From positions 6,619,463 through 6,683,462 of the forward strand of contig NC_058137.1 of assembly GCF_011075055.1 (NCBI RefSeq): 64,000 nt of DNA. The letters are read 5' to 3'. The notes below the pieces were generated by a model, which worked only from the letters and a program-made list of their open reading frames with translations, was not told the DNA's origin and did not search any database. The stretch comes from Mangifera indica (taxonomy: Eukaryota; Streptophyta; Magnoliopsida; Sapindales; Anacardiaceae). Positions within the stretch are counted from its first letter, which is position 1, and every line of letters starts with the position of its first letter. Below are positions 47,376-60,460 of the stretch, piece by piece. The translations under genes and the position numbers were made by a program.

Positions 47376-49349
47376 ACTAACATGTTTTTCTTAGGCCGTT
47401 GCATCTTCTCTTGGTGCCACGCATCACTCAACTCACCTATCAAAACCTTGAAGTTTCTTATTATTTATTTCAATAAAACTATTCATACATATTTTAAATA
47501 AACAAATAAATAGATATTTATATATTTTATTATGTAATTAAATAATTTTGAATTAAAAATAAAATAACACAAAATTATATGATAATATATATAAATAAAT
47601 ATACATATATATAAGTGAAAAAATCCTACACCAATAAAGCTTCTTGTTCATTCAACTCAAACCCAAACAAATCCAACAAATTTTCTTCTTCCTTACAACT
47701 CAAAGCCAAACAAGCAAGACAATTTAAGAAATCCAACAGAATCTTCTTCTTCATGATAACTGAAAACCGATCAACCTAGAGAATTTAAAATAAACTGTCT
47801 GCCAATGAAAAGAAAAAATGATAAAAAGATACAAATAAAATTCTTAGAAATCCCCCAAAGCGGAAAAGAAGATCGATCTAAAAAGGGAGAAAAGAAAACT
47901 AATAAAACAGATGAATCCTCTGTTCTCTCCCAAAAACTATGTTTCTTTCGTACTTTTGCTTAGTCAAAACTCTACTCTTCCACCATTTCCATATCTTGTG
48001 TATTTGTAAATGTTTATCCACTGGTTGTTACTCTTTCATTGACTATAAAAAATGGTCACTGAGTAGAGTGTTTTCCTCGTGCTTCGAATAATTGTTAAAT
48101 TTTCATGCTTAAGGTTATCAATGAGAGAGAAAGAAACCACCAGAGAAACAAACAATATAAGAATGAGAGGGAAAAAGAGGCCTTGAAATAATATAAGAGT
48201 GTAGAAAGAAAAATTAGAAGCGAACAATGAGGAGGCAATGACAGTGGAGGTGCCATGCAAGAGGCATGCGGCATGCGGCGGCCGGGTGCATAGTGTAGGA
48301 GGCGTGCGTCGTAGGTGGTGCAACGTGTAGTCTCGCAAAATATGGTGCTCTGTTGGTGCGATGGAGGTTTGAGGCAAAATAGAGTGAGGCGATAGCGGCG
48401 CGAGGAGATGGAGGGCGACAAAGCTGAGGAATGGTGCAAGATAGAGAAAAAATTTATAAAATTTTATGTTTAGCTTCACTTGAAACGATTGATCAGGTGA
48501 ATATATATGTAGACAAATGAGTTTGGGTATTCAAATATATCGTGGTGTAAAAGTAGGAATCAAAATTTGAGAGGGCCGGTGTTTTTGAGATTTAAGAATT
48601 GGAAATCGGCCGAAACATATTTCTATCTAAAATCTATTCGATCAGTTTCGATTTTTGGTGGGCGGTACCCTGTAATGTTCATCCTAAATTTGTATTATTA
48701 AATGACTTTTCAAGGCCACAACGTCTGAATTAAGGAGGACTATTAACTTATAATGCACCCATTACTAAACGAAATCAAGTTATGTTGATTCTACAATGAT
48801 TCAAGAAAAACTAGGTAAGGTTATTATTTATAGAGAAGAAAATGAAATTGCCAATTAGAGAAAATCATGACAAAATTCTTTTGCTCTTCCTCTATCAGTC
48901 TGCTCTTCAGCCATATGTTTTTCATCTTCTCTATCGAATTCAATGACAACTTTCAACAATAAAATGGTCTTGTTTATATTTATCGTGAGGACCAATGGTC
49001 TTGTTTGGCTTATTTAATATAGTAATAAAATGGCATCGTTTTTCCAACAAAAGGTTAAATAAGATTTTAAATCCAATTCCCCAGATGATTATAATTCCTT
49101 AAAATGGTGAAACCAGAACTTACCCATGCATGCAAAGAGTGAGGGGATGTTATTATCCGTTCAAATAATAAAGTAATTTTTGGACCAATAAAAAATGTCC
49201 ACTTCAATTGCTGTTAAGCTTGTACTGGGTGAGAAAGATGAACATGCATGTTAATCAGCGGCGTAGTTAACAAAGTGAGACTTTAGGTTAAAAAAATTTA
49301 AAGAAGAAAAATGAAAAAGTAACCCCCTCTGGCCTCTACCCTCCATATC

Positions 49350-49398
<49 letters not shown>

Positions 49399-51963
49399 TG
49401 TAGAATTCTATTTCGCTCAATTATAATTTATAAAAGTACCAAATTCAAAAGAATTTGATCAATTACAATGCGAAAGGGGAACTATTAACTTTTTGCTTCT
49501 TAAATGGATTGATAAAGATAAACAACAACATTGTCATGTTGTTGCACATTTATTTGCAGAAAATTTGTTTCTAGTGAAAGGGCAATTTAAAAAGGTTCGT
49601 CAATGTTGAATAAGACGCCCATGAGATTTGACTTGACTTGGTTGTCGTCTTGTTTTAATGATTTTGTTGTTGAAAGAAGTTCACATCTAAAAGCAAATAA
49701 TCTGAGTCTCACAAATCAGAATTATGAAAATCCGCATATTACACTTACCAATCAGTTGAATTGGAGAGTTCAACATCTTGCAATTCTCCATTTACTTACT
49801 TTGATCAGGCCGAAGGAAACCTTAAACGAAAATATAAATTACTTAGAAGGAAACAATTTTTCCTCGATCAAATCTAGAGATATCCCAGGTATAGGGTTTA
49901 TGAAAAATGACAAGCTCTTTATCATTATGCCAATGTTCAACCAAAGTAATATTTATGTGCACTGATTTATTCTCCATCTTATCTTTGTTGCACCAAGTTA
50001 ATTTTCTCCTTAATCATATTTTAGTTATCCAGTTAGAACAACTGAAAATCAAACAAAAATCCAAGCTTGACTGCCTTAAGAATAACAAAACATTTAGCAT
50101 AACAAATTAGAGAAGAGAAGAGAAGCTGTAGCAAAAACAAACCAATAAAAATGATAGAAAATTAAAGAAGAGAGAGCTATACCAACTTATCATATACATG
50201 ATATGTGAATACCAATGTGAAAAATAAACGAGAAGACACTTTCTAATACCAACCAATTATAATCATTAGGCAATGGCACAAAGAAAGATAGCTCTCTAGG
50301 TTCTTTTCTACTCAAACAAAACTTATGCCCACCCTCAAATGACCATATTTAATACAAAAAACCTGCAGAGAGATAGTAGCTTTATGTGTGCAAGTTCCAC
50401 TCTCCATCATGCTTCAAGATGTTTTCTTCACTGCGAAAAAAAAAAAGGGTTTATTTTATCATCCATTTTTTGTATAAAATGATAGAAGCAAATAGAGTGC
50501 ATCACTTCCAATAACAAAACATATTCGACTTATAGCTAAAACCTTGACCTCAGGAATGAATACTACATTGAATGAATTAGAATAGCAGCATTGATCCTCC
50601 GTTAACGACCAGACTTCACTTTCCAAATGCAATCCCCAATTCATATTAACACAATAAGAAGACCTTTATGACCAGCAACCACACTTGTAAAATCAATCAT
50701 CTAATTCAAGAAGAAATATATATCACCATCAAGCTATGTTTACATGTCGTCACATGAATTTTGATCAATGTAAAATTAAAAAATAAAAAAACTAATGGCA
50801 ACTAGAATAAGAAAGCAGATAACCCTAGTAATAGCTATCACCAAACTCTACATGACCTCCTAACCAAGAAATCATAATCAATATTTGATTTCAATCCAAA
50901 CAACAGATTCAAGTTGCCCATGGAAAATATCATCAAGATCTCTCTGAGAATATGAATTAAATTTTATTACTAAAGCACCAAATGACATAATTGACCTTCT
51001 GCTCCACCAAAATAAGGATCAAATAAAATGTTTGAGTAAGTCTTACTTTTAGGGGTAGCACACCTAAAAATATCACAATTCCTCACACCGTTCCGGCAGA
51101 AGAATTTGTGAACAGTGGCATAACATTCATATATATAGCCACAAACTTATTTAATTAAAATTATAATAAGGATGCCATCCTCTTCAATTACTATATATCT
51201 ACATAAGTAACCACAAAATTTGACTAAAGACATTCCCTTCTATCCATAATAATCTTTGGATCAGTAGGCAGAGTGAGATTTCATAAATCCTACAAAAGGT
51301 CTACTCCTTTTTATTTCTCTACAAAAACTTTTAAGATCTCTGTTAAGCCTCGATCAGCATTCAACATTTAAACTAACTTCAGCACTTGTAACAAAATAAG
51401 AAGAACCTTAGCTTGAACTGTCCAGTTCCAGAAAGAGTCACCCAGTCTGGTTCCTTTCAAAGGCTTCAAGCTTAACGATCACTATTTGTGCTTGATCCAT
51501 TATGTAGATCATGAAAATAGAAGGAAATTGATACTGCCCTTCACAACAACCAACTATATAAAAAATCCAAAAGCACTTTACACCTAGCGCAGAAAGAGAA
51601 GACATCTACTGAACTCCACATTATAGAAGTAATATAAGCATTTTAGTTCAGATCCTTCAGAGACGTAACCTAAATATACAACTCCAGATGTTCTGCCAAT
51701 AATTACTAAAAAGAGAACTGGAAAGAGAAGTACAAGGATTGGAACACAAAGAGGAAAAGCAGAATGAGAATGCTAAAAGAAAAGGTACAAAAAAATGAGA
51801 CAGCAACCATATTTTTAAGCAACAAGCCCAGCATCCAGCATTTCCGAGCTCACCTAGACAAAATTATGCAAGAACCTTTGAATATTATAATATGAGAGCA
51901 TTCACCATCAAATTTGAGAAACTCCAAATTACAAGGGGTCGAGCATTACCAAGTTTCTTGAGT
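47376..51963. other. Intergenic region with no recognised gene
   Basis: 4.6 kb, largely AT-rich. A GC-richer block at 48200-48430 has long minus-strand frames but no recognisable domain. It also holds a family D repeat near 47500-47600 and a TA repeat at 49353-49394. The frame at 49603-49965 resembles nothing I know. The region nearest 51964 may be the former 3' UTR of the hnRNP-like pseudogene. Confidence 0.4.
49353..49394. repeat. (TA)n microsatellite
   Basis: About 42 bp of alternating TA. Confidence 0.95.
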
Positions 51964-54900
51964 CTAGTAGTAATACCCACCTCCACATGTGCAATCATTC
52001 CCATAACAAGATGGATATGCACAATACTGTAAACAAGAAAAGATGACAGAAAATCATAAAATGTTATCATATAACAACACACATATAGTAAAGACAGTGA
52101 GCTTACATCAGAAACATAATAATCATCTGAGTAGAGACCACTGCCAGCCCCATAATTATCTAAAGCATAACAAAGTAAAACAAGCAATATTATAATTCAG
52201 TAACCACTGGGTCTGCCAAAAATAATCAATGCTGGACATAAGCAGCACATACCACAATAACAACTTCCATGAAGTGAAACTGCAGGATCATTATAGTCCT
52301 GCCGCAGGTGGAGTCTACTGGACACTATATAATCAGGATCACGGTCCTATAAGCAGGAAACAATTAATCACATAATAAGGAACACCAGGAGCGCAAGTGC
52401 AGGAAATGGGAGCAAAATTAAGGGAAAAAAATTCCCTGACATAATAGAAGTTACAGAAGAAAAAAAGAAAAATCACCACTACATAAAACTGCCTCCTCAC
52501 ACCATGTGCACGGTTCATCATAATAATAAGGGTTGTCGACTTCTCTTTTAATATAACATCTATCAAAATCTTCATCCGAAGAAAATGGTAGCCTCCTATA
52601 GGAAAAATAATCCCCATGCCCTCTATCAGGGACATCAAGCCAACGCCTACTAGGATTAGGCCTTGATGGGCCAGCTGCGGCCATTGCTCTACCAGAGGTA
52701 TAACAACCACCTCTCAAATAACCCCTCCTTCCTCCTGCTTTTGTGCAAGAGATGTAAATGAGATAAATTAAAACAAGCCCCTTTTCTGTGACACATCCAG
52801 ATGCTTCTTTGCATGCATGTGAGCATACAAAAACACAAAGAGAGAGAGAGAGATATTGCCTTGTCCCATAGATTGTCTCCCATGGAGATCAGTGTGTCAG
52901 TCTTCAAGGTCATAGTCACGGGGACCTATTCTACCAGTTTGTCTGCATCCACGTTGATAGAAACCCCTGCCCAGTTGGAAATTAACCAAATTGAAATAAT
53001 ATCCACCTCGAGCAAAATCTCTTCCTACAAGCCACAAAGGAGCCACATCAAAGGGGAAATAATGTGCATACGAAAATCTAGAGCTTAGTTCTGCAAAGAT
53101 AGTAGATTACCATATTTGGAAAAAGCTCCACTGCCACCATGAACAAGTTGATATCCACCTCACATTCCACCCTTCACAACTTGAGTTTTGGCATGGGTTT
53201 TGACAGCTTGGCTTTCAGTTTTATGTAGGAGCACATGAAAACACAATGCAATCAGTTATATTCCTTCTTCAATAAATCAAAAGACAATACATATATATAA
53301 AACCAAGAAGCATCCAATATTAAACTGAGATATTCAACTTTGAGTTGCCGTCTGCCACTTCTTTATTGTTTACACCATTGATGCAAGCAACGACAACTTC
53401 ATGGGTTGAGAAATCAACAAAACTGTAATCTTTCCTTTTAGCAGTGGACATATTCTGGGCCAGAACAATCCGTGCAATCTTCCCAAAACCTTTTATTTGC
53501 TCCTCAACTTGGTCTTCATTCTATTACAGACCTGGAGTGGTGATCAATGAAAGACTACTGTAGAGTCCAACTGATGTCGAAACACAGAAGCAAGAAGACC
53601 AACCCCCAAGCAACCAAAGTTCAGGAATTGCAAAACAATGTAACAATGAAATGAAATAAGTTTGGAACAAAAAATATTTTTTGTATTGAGCAACTTTTTT
53701 TTAATGGAAATACATCCAAGCTTGATTCATTCCATCACTCTTTTTACATAACTGGAAAAAAAACTAAAAACGACAACAACTACTGGAAATAAAATCAACT
53801 ACAAGACTCAACCCAAGTTCTCCCGCGTTCGAGAGCCAGGCATCTCTCCCAATTTTTCCTTTTTCTTTCAAATTACTCTCTGCCTCTTCTCCACTTTCCT
53901 CCAGCCCTATATCACTCTTTTCCTCCTCCTCCCTGTTGCCCCAATCCCAGCTTGCCAACTCATCAATCTTGTGCATTCTGGTGGTCCCCTGCTCTGTTGT
54001 GCCTGTGCTGTATCATCCTTTGGCACCTGCACCTCTGCTCTTTGCTTTACAGTCTGTTGCCTCATATGCTGCTTGACATCTGTTTCTTCTCTTTTGTTGC
54101 CAGGTGTTTCCCCCAATTTGCTGCCAAGTAGCCTTCCTTCTGCTCTTTTTCTCCCCTTCTTCCTTATGTAGACTTTGGTCCTAACAGTGAGGAGGAACCC
54201 CATCAAGATATACCGTCTTCACCAGAGCCATTATTTCTGGATCAGGTTCCCGCAAAAGTTCAGCAAAAGCTACTTTGACAGTTCTCTTAGGGTGGCCAAA
54301 CACAACATCAGGCTTCTGAAGCCTCTTATATGCAGCCATGGCATCAACATGACAGGAGAACTCAACAAATGCAAAACCATGACTCAGCCCCTCATGCTGA
54401 GCATCTGGGACAAGAGTAATGGTTTCAACACTTTCAACACCACAATCTTTCAACTTTTGCTTAATCTGCCAACCCATGTAGACATTGTGGATGAGTTATC
54501 AAACTTGACAACTATCAAACAAAAGAAAATAAATACTTACATCTTCCTTTGTACATGTATTGCAGATATTTCCCATGAACAATGTATCATTATCCTTGCT
54601 TGGTGCAGTCCCACATTGCTTTCCTCAAATCTGTTGAGAAAAATTAGCACAGAATTTACAAGTAAATAAATGAGACACAATAAACAGGTCAATACCACAG
54701 GGTTTTTCATCTCAAACAAAGTCTGTTGTGCATGCTCTTTGTTTGCAAACTTCACAAATGCATAACCCTTATTCTTATGTGTTGCAAAATTCTTGTGTAG
54801 CTGAACTTCAGCTATATCTCCAATCCTCTCAAAAATCTTTCTCACATCTCCTCTGTGGCATCACAATGCAAACCACCAACAAATATCTCATGCTCCTTCT

Positions 54901-56319
54901 TAATCCTACGGTCTCTTGCAATTGCTTTCAATTCCCTGTGTTCATCTTCCAATGTCTCAGTTTCTTCAGTGGGCTCCTCTACATCATCCCCTGCAAACTC
55001 TTCCTCTTCATGATCTCCATGGTCAACTTGGTCACCATAGTCTTCAAGCATCTCATAACTGCCATACTCATCCTGTTCAGGTTCAGCATCTTCTCCTAGA
55101 TGCTCAGCTTTCATGTTTTCTTCTGTGTCAATAAGCTTAATCCTGGGCTCGTCTTCATCGTTGACAGTACGCATCTTATCATCCTCCTTTGGATCATCCT
55201 TCCCTCCATCTGGATTCTTCTGAAAGCTGGCTACTTTATTATCACTGGATTTTGCAAATTCCAGAACAACGGGATCTTTTTGCTTCACAAAACCCCCTGG
55301 CTCTTCAGTGTTGTGAAAGAGTTCTTTCTTCTCATTAGAATTTGCAACCTCCCCAACGAGAGGTTCTTTTTCCTTCACAGAACCCCCAACATGTTTAATA
55401 GAATCATCTTCCACTGATGTTTTTACCTCCTTAACTGTTTCTTGATCATCTTCAGCGGCACTTTCCTCCACTTTTGTGCCTTCTGTGACATATTCAATGG
55501 CAGGTTCTTCCACTTTGACTATGTTCTCTTCCTGCTTTATAGGTTCTTCAACATTTTCAACAGTCACTTCCTCGTTTGGAGATTCTTGTACTCTTGCCTC
55601 CACAGCTTTCTCAGAAGAATGAGGTTTAGTCTTCGCTTGCTTCTTCTTTGCTTCTGGCCTGGGGCTTGGAACAGCACCTTTTTTTAACAAAGGTCATTGT
55701 GGGAGCTTCAGCTAATGCCTCAACTTCTTCAACTTAAAAAAAAAAAAATTCAAAGTTGTTAAATTGATTGAAAATAACTTACTTGTTACATCAGCCGAGA
55801 AAATACTGAATTCAACCAAAATTTAGAACAATTTCACCAAAAATAGAATCATCAGTAACATATCTTTCAACAGCAAAGTAAAATAACCACATAACAAAAA
55901 CAATACGTAGCATGACTAGATTTCTAATCCATAAGTGTCCATTCAATTAAGGCCGCACATCTACAGTGACGAGCTAATTTGTTAAACGTGTTTGAAATAT
56001 TTAGCATCATTTTATTGCAACTTTTAGCTTTCATTGCTCTCTAAAACTACTTAGCAAAACAAGTAACCATGAAATTTTAAGAAAATGATTGTAAAATTAT
56101 ACCCGGTGATTGATCATACTTCGAATAGGAACTAATAGTATATTGTGGAGGTATCGTATCGTTAGCCTTTACTTTGCCAGCAGAACTGCGCCTTGTTTCC
56201 ACTATTTTAGGTGTCACAAATTCCGAAGAGGTTGGAGAAGCTTTAGCGGCAACTTTTCTGACCTGCGGTGTCTTTTTGGTGGCAACTGATTTTGCAGATT
56301 CGGCATTTGGGGTTCTCAT
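51964..56319 (-). pseudogene. hnRNP Q-like RNA-binding protein gene, non-processed pseudogene
   Basis: Exons on the minus strand match plant hnRNP Q/R-like proteins. The N-terminus is basic (ATG at 56319, MRTPNAESAKS). An acidic Glu-rich region follows at 54950-55735, then RRM1 (KKEHEIFVGGLHCDATEE, then GYAFVKFANKEHA), RRM2 (NDTLFMGNICNTCTKED, GFAFVEFSCHVDAM), RRM3 (TVYLDGVPPH at 54200, then NEDQVEEQIKGFGKI at 53520), and an Arg/Gly/Tyr-rich tail ending GGGYYY at 51964. Lesions: an A7 tract (55679-55685) shifts frame; one base is lost before RRM1 ribonucleoprotein motifs near 54845, giving TGA at 54842-54844; and there are in-frame TGAs at 54625-54627, 53160-53162 and 52897-52899. The RRM3 tryptophan codon is interrupted by about 660 bp. 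Introns remain, so this is a duplicated gene that died, not a retrocopy. Confidence 0.85.
53527..54186 (-). other. LTR-like or damaged-intron segment interrupting RRM3
   Basis: RRM3 coding sequence stops at CCTCCTCAC and resumes at GAATGAAGACC about 660 bp later. On the minus strand the interval starts TGTTAGGACC and ends GGTCTGTAATA, a degraded inverted pair like LTR ends. It contains AG-rich then T-rich sequence resembling 62950-63300 in parts. No clear 5-bp target duplication was found. An alternative is an ancestral intron with damaged splice sites. Confidence 0.45.
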
Positions 56320-56688
56320 GAATTAGCCGTAGCAATACGGTAACGGAGAACAGTGAAACAGATTTTTGGCTGATTTAATATATCTATGTTTTTTAAGCCT
56401 GAAAAAGAGGCCATAGAGTAACGGGATGAGGGGATATGAAAACGACATCGTACAATTAACCGGTATAGATACGTCATTTAAATATAGCCTCCAACTCCAA
56501 CATAAAAGGTAAACCGGACCCGTCAACATACCAAACATCAATTCTGTTTCAGTAGTTAGCCATAGCTCCGATCTCAGAGATTCGCTGTCCTGAGTTTCTT
56601 CCATCAAAACTTGTATTTGATGAAATTGGTGATTTGATTTCGCAAATTAGCAACAAATTCAAGTTGAGTTCAAAAAGTAAAAGATCAA
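56320..56688. other. Shared upstream region between two divergent broken genes
   Basis: 370 bp between the start of the minus-strand hnRNP-like pseudogene and the plus-strand BORCS5-like gene. It is compact enough to have been a bidirectional promoter. AAACGACATCGT occurs near 56439. No TATA box is obvious. Confidence 0.45.
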
Positions 56689-57479
56689 ATGGGGGCCTCG
56701 GAATCAACAGTCTCTAGCTCACGCTCTCGGGTAACTCTGTAAATGTATTAGTAAGCTTTTCACGTATATTCCTGTTAAATTGAATTCCTAATTTTATTAT
56801 TTGCGTAAATTTTCTAATCGTGGAGAGACCAGTCTATCAGATCACCACCGTCTCCCAAAAATCAGAAAGCGTCGACCCCGTTTTAGAGGAACTCAAAGCC
56901 CTTAAAATTGTGAGCCTTCTTTTTATTGTTACTATAAATTATTATAGTTTTCCGTTTGGAGAAGTTTGTATTAATTAGTTATTTTTAATGTTGATGTTTT
57001 GTATTTGTAGACAACGCTGATACGTACATCACCACCAACGGAGGGCAGCTTGAATGACATTTTGGGGAGAAAACCATCTTCTTCTTCAACTTCAGGTGGG
57101 CTATAGTGGTTTGAAGATCACTCTTATTTCTTTTAATGAGTTGAAATTAGGCTTTTGAGATGTGGTCACTGTTATCAACAAAACAGCATGAGAGCGAATC
57201 TTTCAGAAAAAAAAAGTTGAATTAGAGAGTAGAATTTAAGTTTACATATGTGGTTAATTCCTCTTTCTCTATTAACTAGCCAATCTCAAAATCGGAGGGA
57301 TGATTTTCCAAATAATCAGGTTAATTCTAAACTTAATCCTACCTCTGACTCTCCAAATTTTCATATGTCTAATTCTTCTTATTGCCATTTGAAAAGGAGT
57401 GAGATCATATATCAATTATATAAAAAATTTTCAAATAAACATAGAACCTTTTGTTCAAGATCTCTAACCTGCTTTTGTT

Positions 57480-58240
57480 TACAAGAATTCAAGAAGCGCT
57501 AGGTGATCCAGACTGGAAGTTAGCAATCAAAGAAAAGATAAATGCTCTTGAAAAAAATGAAACCTGGGAGATTATTGACATACCAATTGATAAAACCATA
57601 GTGGGATGCAATTGTGTCTTTACTGTAAAATGTAAGGCAGATGGAAGCCTTGAGAGATACAAGGCAAGCTTGAGGCTAAACAATTTGCCCAAACCTATGG
57701 AATAAACTATCAAGATACATTCACTCATGTCACAAAGATAAATTCAATATGAGTGCTTCTCTCCCTAGCAGTAAATTACAATTGGACATTATATCAACTA
57801 GATATAAAAAAGGTTTTCTTGAATGGAGATTTGGAAAAATAGGTTTTCATCACCTGACTTTGAAGAATACCTAGGAGTAGACAAGGTATGCAGACTAAAA
57901 AAATTTTTGTACAGTCTTAAACAATCTCCTAGGGCTTGCTTTAAGAGGTTTGGAAGGCATTGAAAAGCTATGGTTACTTCCATAACCAGGCTAATCACAC
58001 AATGTTCTATAAACACTCCAAAATTGGTAGGACTAAAAAATTTGAGGCTTACATTAATGCAAATTGGGTGGTGAATGTTGTAGATAGAAGATCATTGTCA
58101 GGCTATTGCACCTTTGTAGGAGAAAACCTTGTTACTTGGAGGAGCAAGAAACATAATGTGGTAAATAGGAGTAGTGCTCAAGTTGAATTTCGTTAGTTGC
58201 TTATGGAATTTGTGAAGTTATGTGGATAAAGAGGTTGGTA
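57480..58240 (+). pseudogene. Internally deleted Ty1/copia pol fragment
   Basis: The N-terminal reverse transcriptase (DPDWKLAIKEKINALEKNET, then GCNCVFTVKCKADGSLERYK) is followed by LKKFLYSLKQSPRACF at about 57895-57945. It then jumps to RNase H (EAYINANWVV, SLSGYCTFVG, LVTWRSKKHNVV, ending AQVEFR) at 58040-58195. The YVDD catalytic block is missing and frames change. No LTRs were found. It lies inside the third intron of the BORCS5-like pseudogene. Confidence 0.85.
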
Positions 58241-58662
58241 GAAGAATTAAAGGTTTTTACTCTTGATCACCAAAACCAAAACTCATCACTAAAACACATA
58301 AAAAATTTAATATCATTTATCACAAATCCTAATTTCCTTACAATACTTGAAACCCTATAAAATCCTACAGAAAATATGTTTGCTTGTAGCTACCAGGCAC
58401 CACCAATTACCATTGTGCATCATCAATATGGTCCACATAATCAACTTTCCCTCCTGTTGATTTGTCACTTTCCTTTCAAGAGTGCCACTAGAAAGATCTC
58501 CACACATTGCCTAAAGTTTTGTTGTTGCTATCTATCTCTTTTTTAGCAACCGTACATGAAAGCTCACTACTAGTACCAATCAATTCCTTGGCCTCTGATT
58601 TAGTTCCACACGCCTCCCTTTCTTCATTTTGATACCACACATGTTCAAGCTTACCATTATTG
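58241..58662. other. Unassigned intron sequence
   Basis: AT-rich with no frame or repeat recognised. It lies between the copia fragment and the first short LTR element. Confidence 0.4.
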
Positions 58663-60438
58663 TGTTAGGGACCTAATGTGAGTTCTATTAATATTAAAAT
58701 AAAATAATGTTTGCAAATAGATGTGTCTTTCCTCCTAATCAGGCAAATGTTGCCATAAATACCAAATAACAATATTCCCCTTCCTTCAATCCAAGTACTT
58801 CTATTTATTCTACCTTGCTAACTTTCATATTCAAATATTTATCCAAATTATTTAATTTATCTTAATCTTAAATATCTCGTTTTAATATTATTAATATTAA
58901 TATTATCATTATTTAATTAAATTCTAATATTTTCTACCCCTTTGAAAACAGCCTTGCGGGAAAATTTGGAAAATCTCCTTTTTTTTAAAACATTTCTTTT
59001 TATCCAATTTGAAAAAACTCTTCCTATTTTGATATTATTCCAATTGTCACTATTGATTTATAAAAAAAAAAAAAAACCTATACTTCCTCCTTCAATATAC
59101 TCTACCTTCATCTCTAATGTTAAAAGCTTAGGCGAATGAACAAATTCTAGTAGTTGGGTGTTAGGATTGGGACACTTGTCCCCAATCCAATGGCTCATTT
59201 CTTTTATAAATATATATGTTTGAGTTTTAAAAAGGAAGAGAAGAAAATATTAGGGTTTGGGTTTGAGGGCAGCCACCTTTGGCTGATTTAGGGAGGTCTC
59301 CGGCGCCTCGAATAGCCGGAAAAGGGGAGGTCTCCGGCGCCTCGAATGGCCGGAAAATGGGAGGTCCCGAATTCCTCGAATTATTCGGTTTATCTTGTAA
59401 TGTTTTTAGTAATGAAATATTTTGTTATTATGTATTTTGTGTTTTGATTAAATAAATGTGGGTTCCTAACATTGGGCTTCATAGAAAACAATCGATTTTT
59501 TGTTGAAATCAACCAAATTACCCCCAGAATTTGTTAAATCACCTTTGTGGACCTCTATTGACTTTGTAAATTTATTAGAACTTATCAATTCGTGGCCAAA
59601 GTTGTTGAAATCTATCAATTTCACCTTCTAATCATTAGAATCTACTGTTTTTTGGGCCAAAAACTCCCATCTCAACAAGAATAGTTGTACTTTTCTACAC
59701 CTAATTGACTTTTCTCCTCTTTTATTTCTCATCACTCACGATCAAAATGACGTTATTGTCGAATCCATCCTCATTCATAAGTAACACTATCAACCATTTG
59801 AATCTACAGTAGTGATCAGACTCAAGTTTGCCTTCACCATAATATATCTCAAGCTTCTAGTTTCTTCAGTTGCTGAAACCACAACCAACTCCTATTCTCA
59901 TCCAACATAATATCAATTCATTTTATTCTCATACTGCTCTGATACCAATTGTTTGAGACCTAATTTGAATTTTATTAGTATTAAAATAAAATAGTGTTGG
60001 TAATAAAATATGTCAACTCCTTTAAGGCAAATAAAGGTGTATTTCCTCCCATTCAGCAAAGGTTGCACAAAATTTAATAAAACAATATTGGCCTCAAGAG
60101 TGTCAACTACTCCCAAGCCAAATAAAGGTGTTAACTCCTCCCAAGACAAATAAAGGTGTCTTTCCTCCCAATCAACCAAAAATTGAACAAAATACCAAAT
60201 AACAATATTGCCGCTCCTCCTTCAATCCAATCATCTCTATTTATCCTATCCTATTTAACTTTCAAATTCAAATATTTTTCTAAATCATTTATTTTATCCT
60301 AATCTTAAATATATTACCCTAATCTTATCCTAATTTTAAATATCTCATCATAATCAAAAATTTTATCCTAATCAAATATGTTAATCTAATCAAATATTTT
60401 TTAATTTTTTATTGTTATTATCTAATTAAATCCTAACA
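58663..60438 (-). mobile_element. Short non-autonomous LTR retrotransposon (TRIM-like), copy 1, minus orientation
   Basis: LTR-like ends at 58663-58929 and 59950-60438 share the same motifs: ACCTAAT near the start, CTTTCCTCC, CCAAATAACAATATT, TCTTAAATAT and a terminal TTAATTAAAT. Beside the inner edge of the right LTR, on the minus strand, lies TTGGTATCAGAGC (59936-59949), a perfect core for the initiator Met tRNA site. The internal region is about 1 kb with no intact gene and is homologous to 60860-61664. A solo LTR is nested inside. The two LTRs differ in length, so the element is old. Confidence 0.75.
59159..59471 (+). mobile_element. Solo LTR with 5-bp target duplication, nested
   Basis: 313 bp beginning TGTTAGGATTGGG and ending GGGTTCCTAACA, flanked by TTGGG at 59154-59158 and 59472-59476. 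It contains a TATA-like ATAAATATATATG, a tandem repeat starting GGGAGGTCTCCGGCGCCTCG (two copies plus a partial third, 59295-59380) and AATGAAAT-type 3' signals. It interrupts the internal region of the TRIM-like copy 1. Confidence 0.9.
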
Positions 60439-60460
60439 TTTTCTAGCAAGGTGGGGAAAT

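Noticed and set aside
48036..48479. Minus-strand frame of 147 codons with a hydrophobic start
   Set aside because: Two overlapping minus-strand frames cover the same GC-richer block, neither has a recognisable domain, and there is no promoter or splice context; probably repeat-derived.
49603..49965. Plus-strand frame of 120 codons
   Set aside because: It has an ATG but no recognisable family, ordinary AT-driven composition and no conserved motif; left as unassigned spacer.
54716..55687. Plus-strand frames of 72-123 codons over the hnRNP-like acidic region
   Set aside because: They are antisense to the Glu-rich exon, which naturally lacks stops on the opposite strand.
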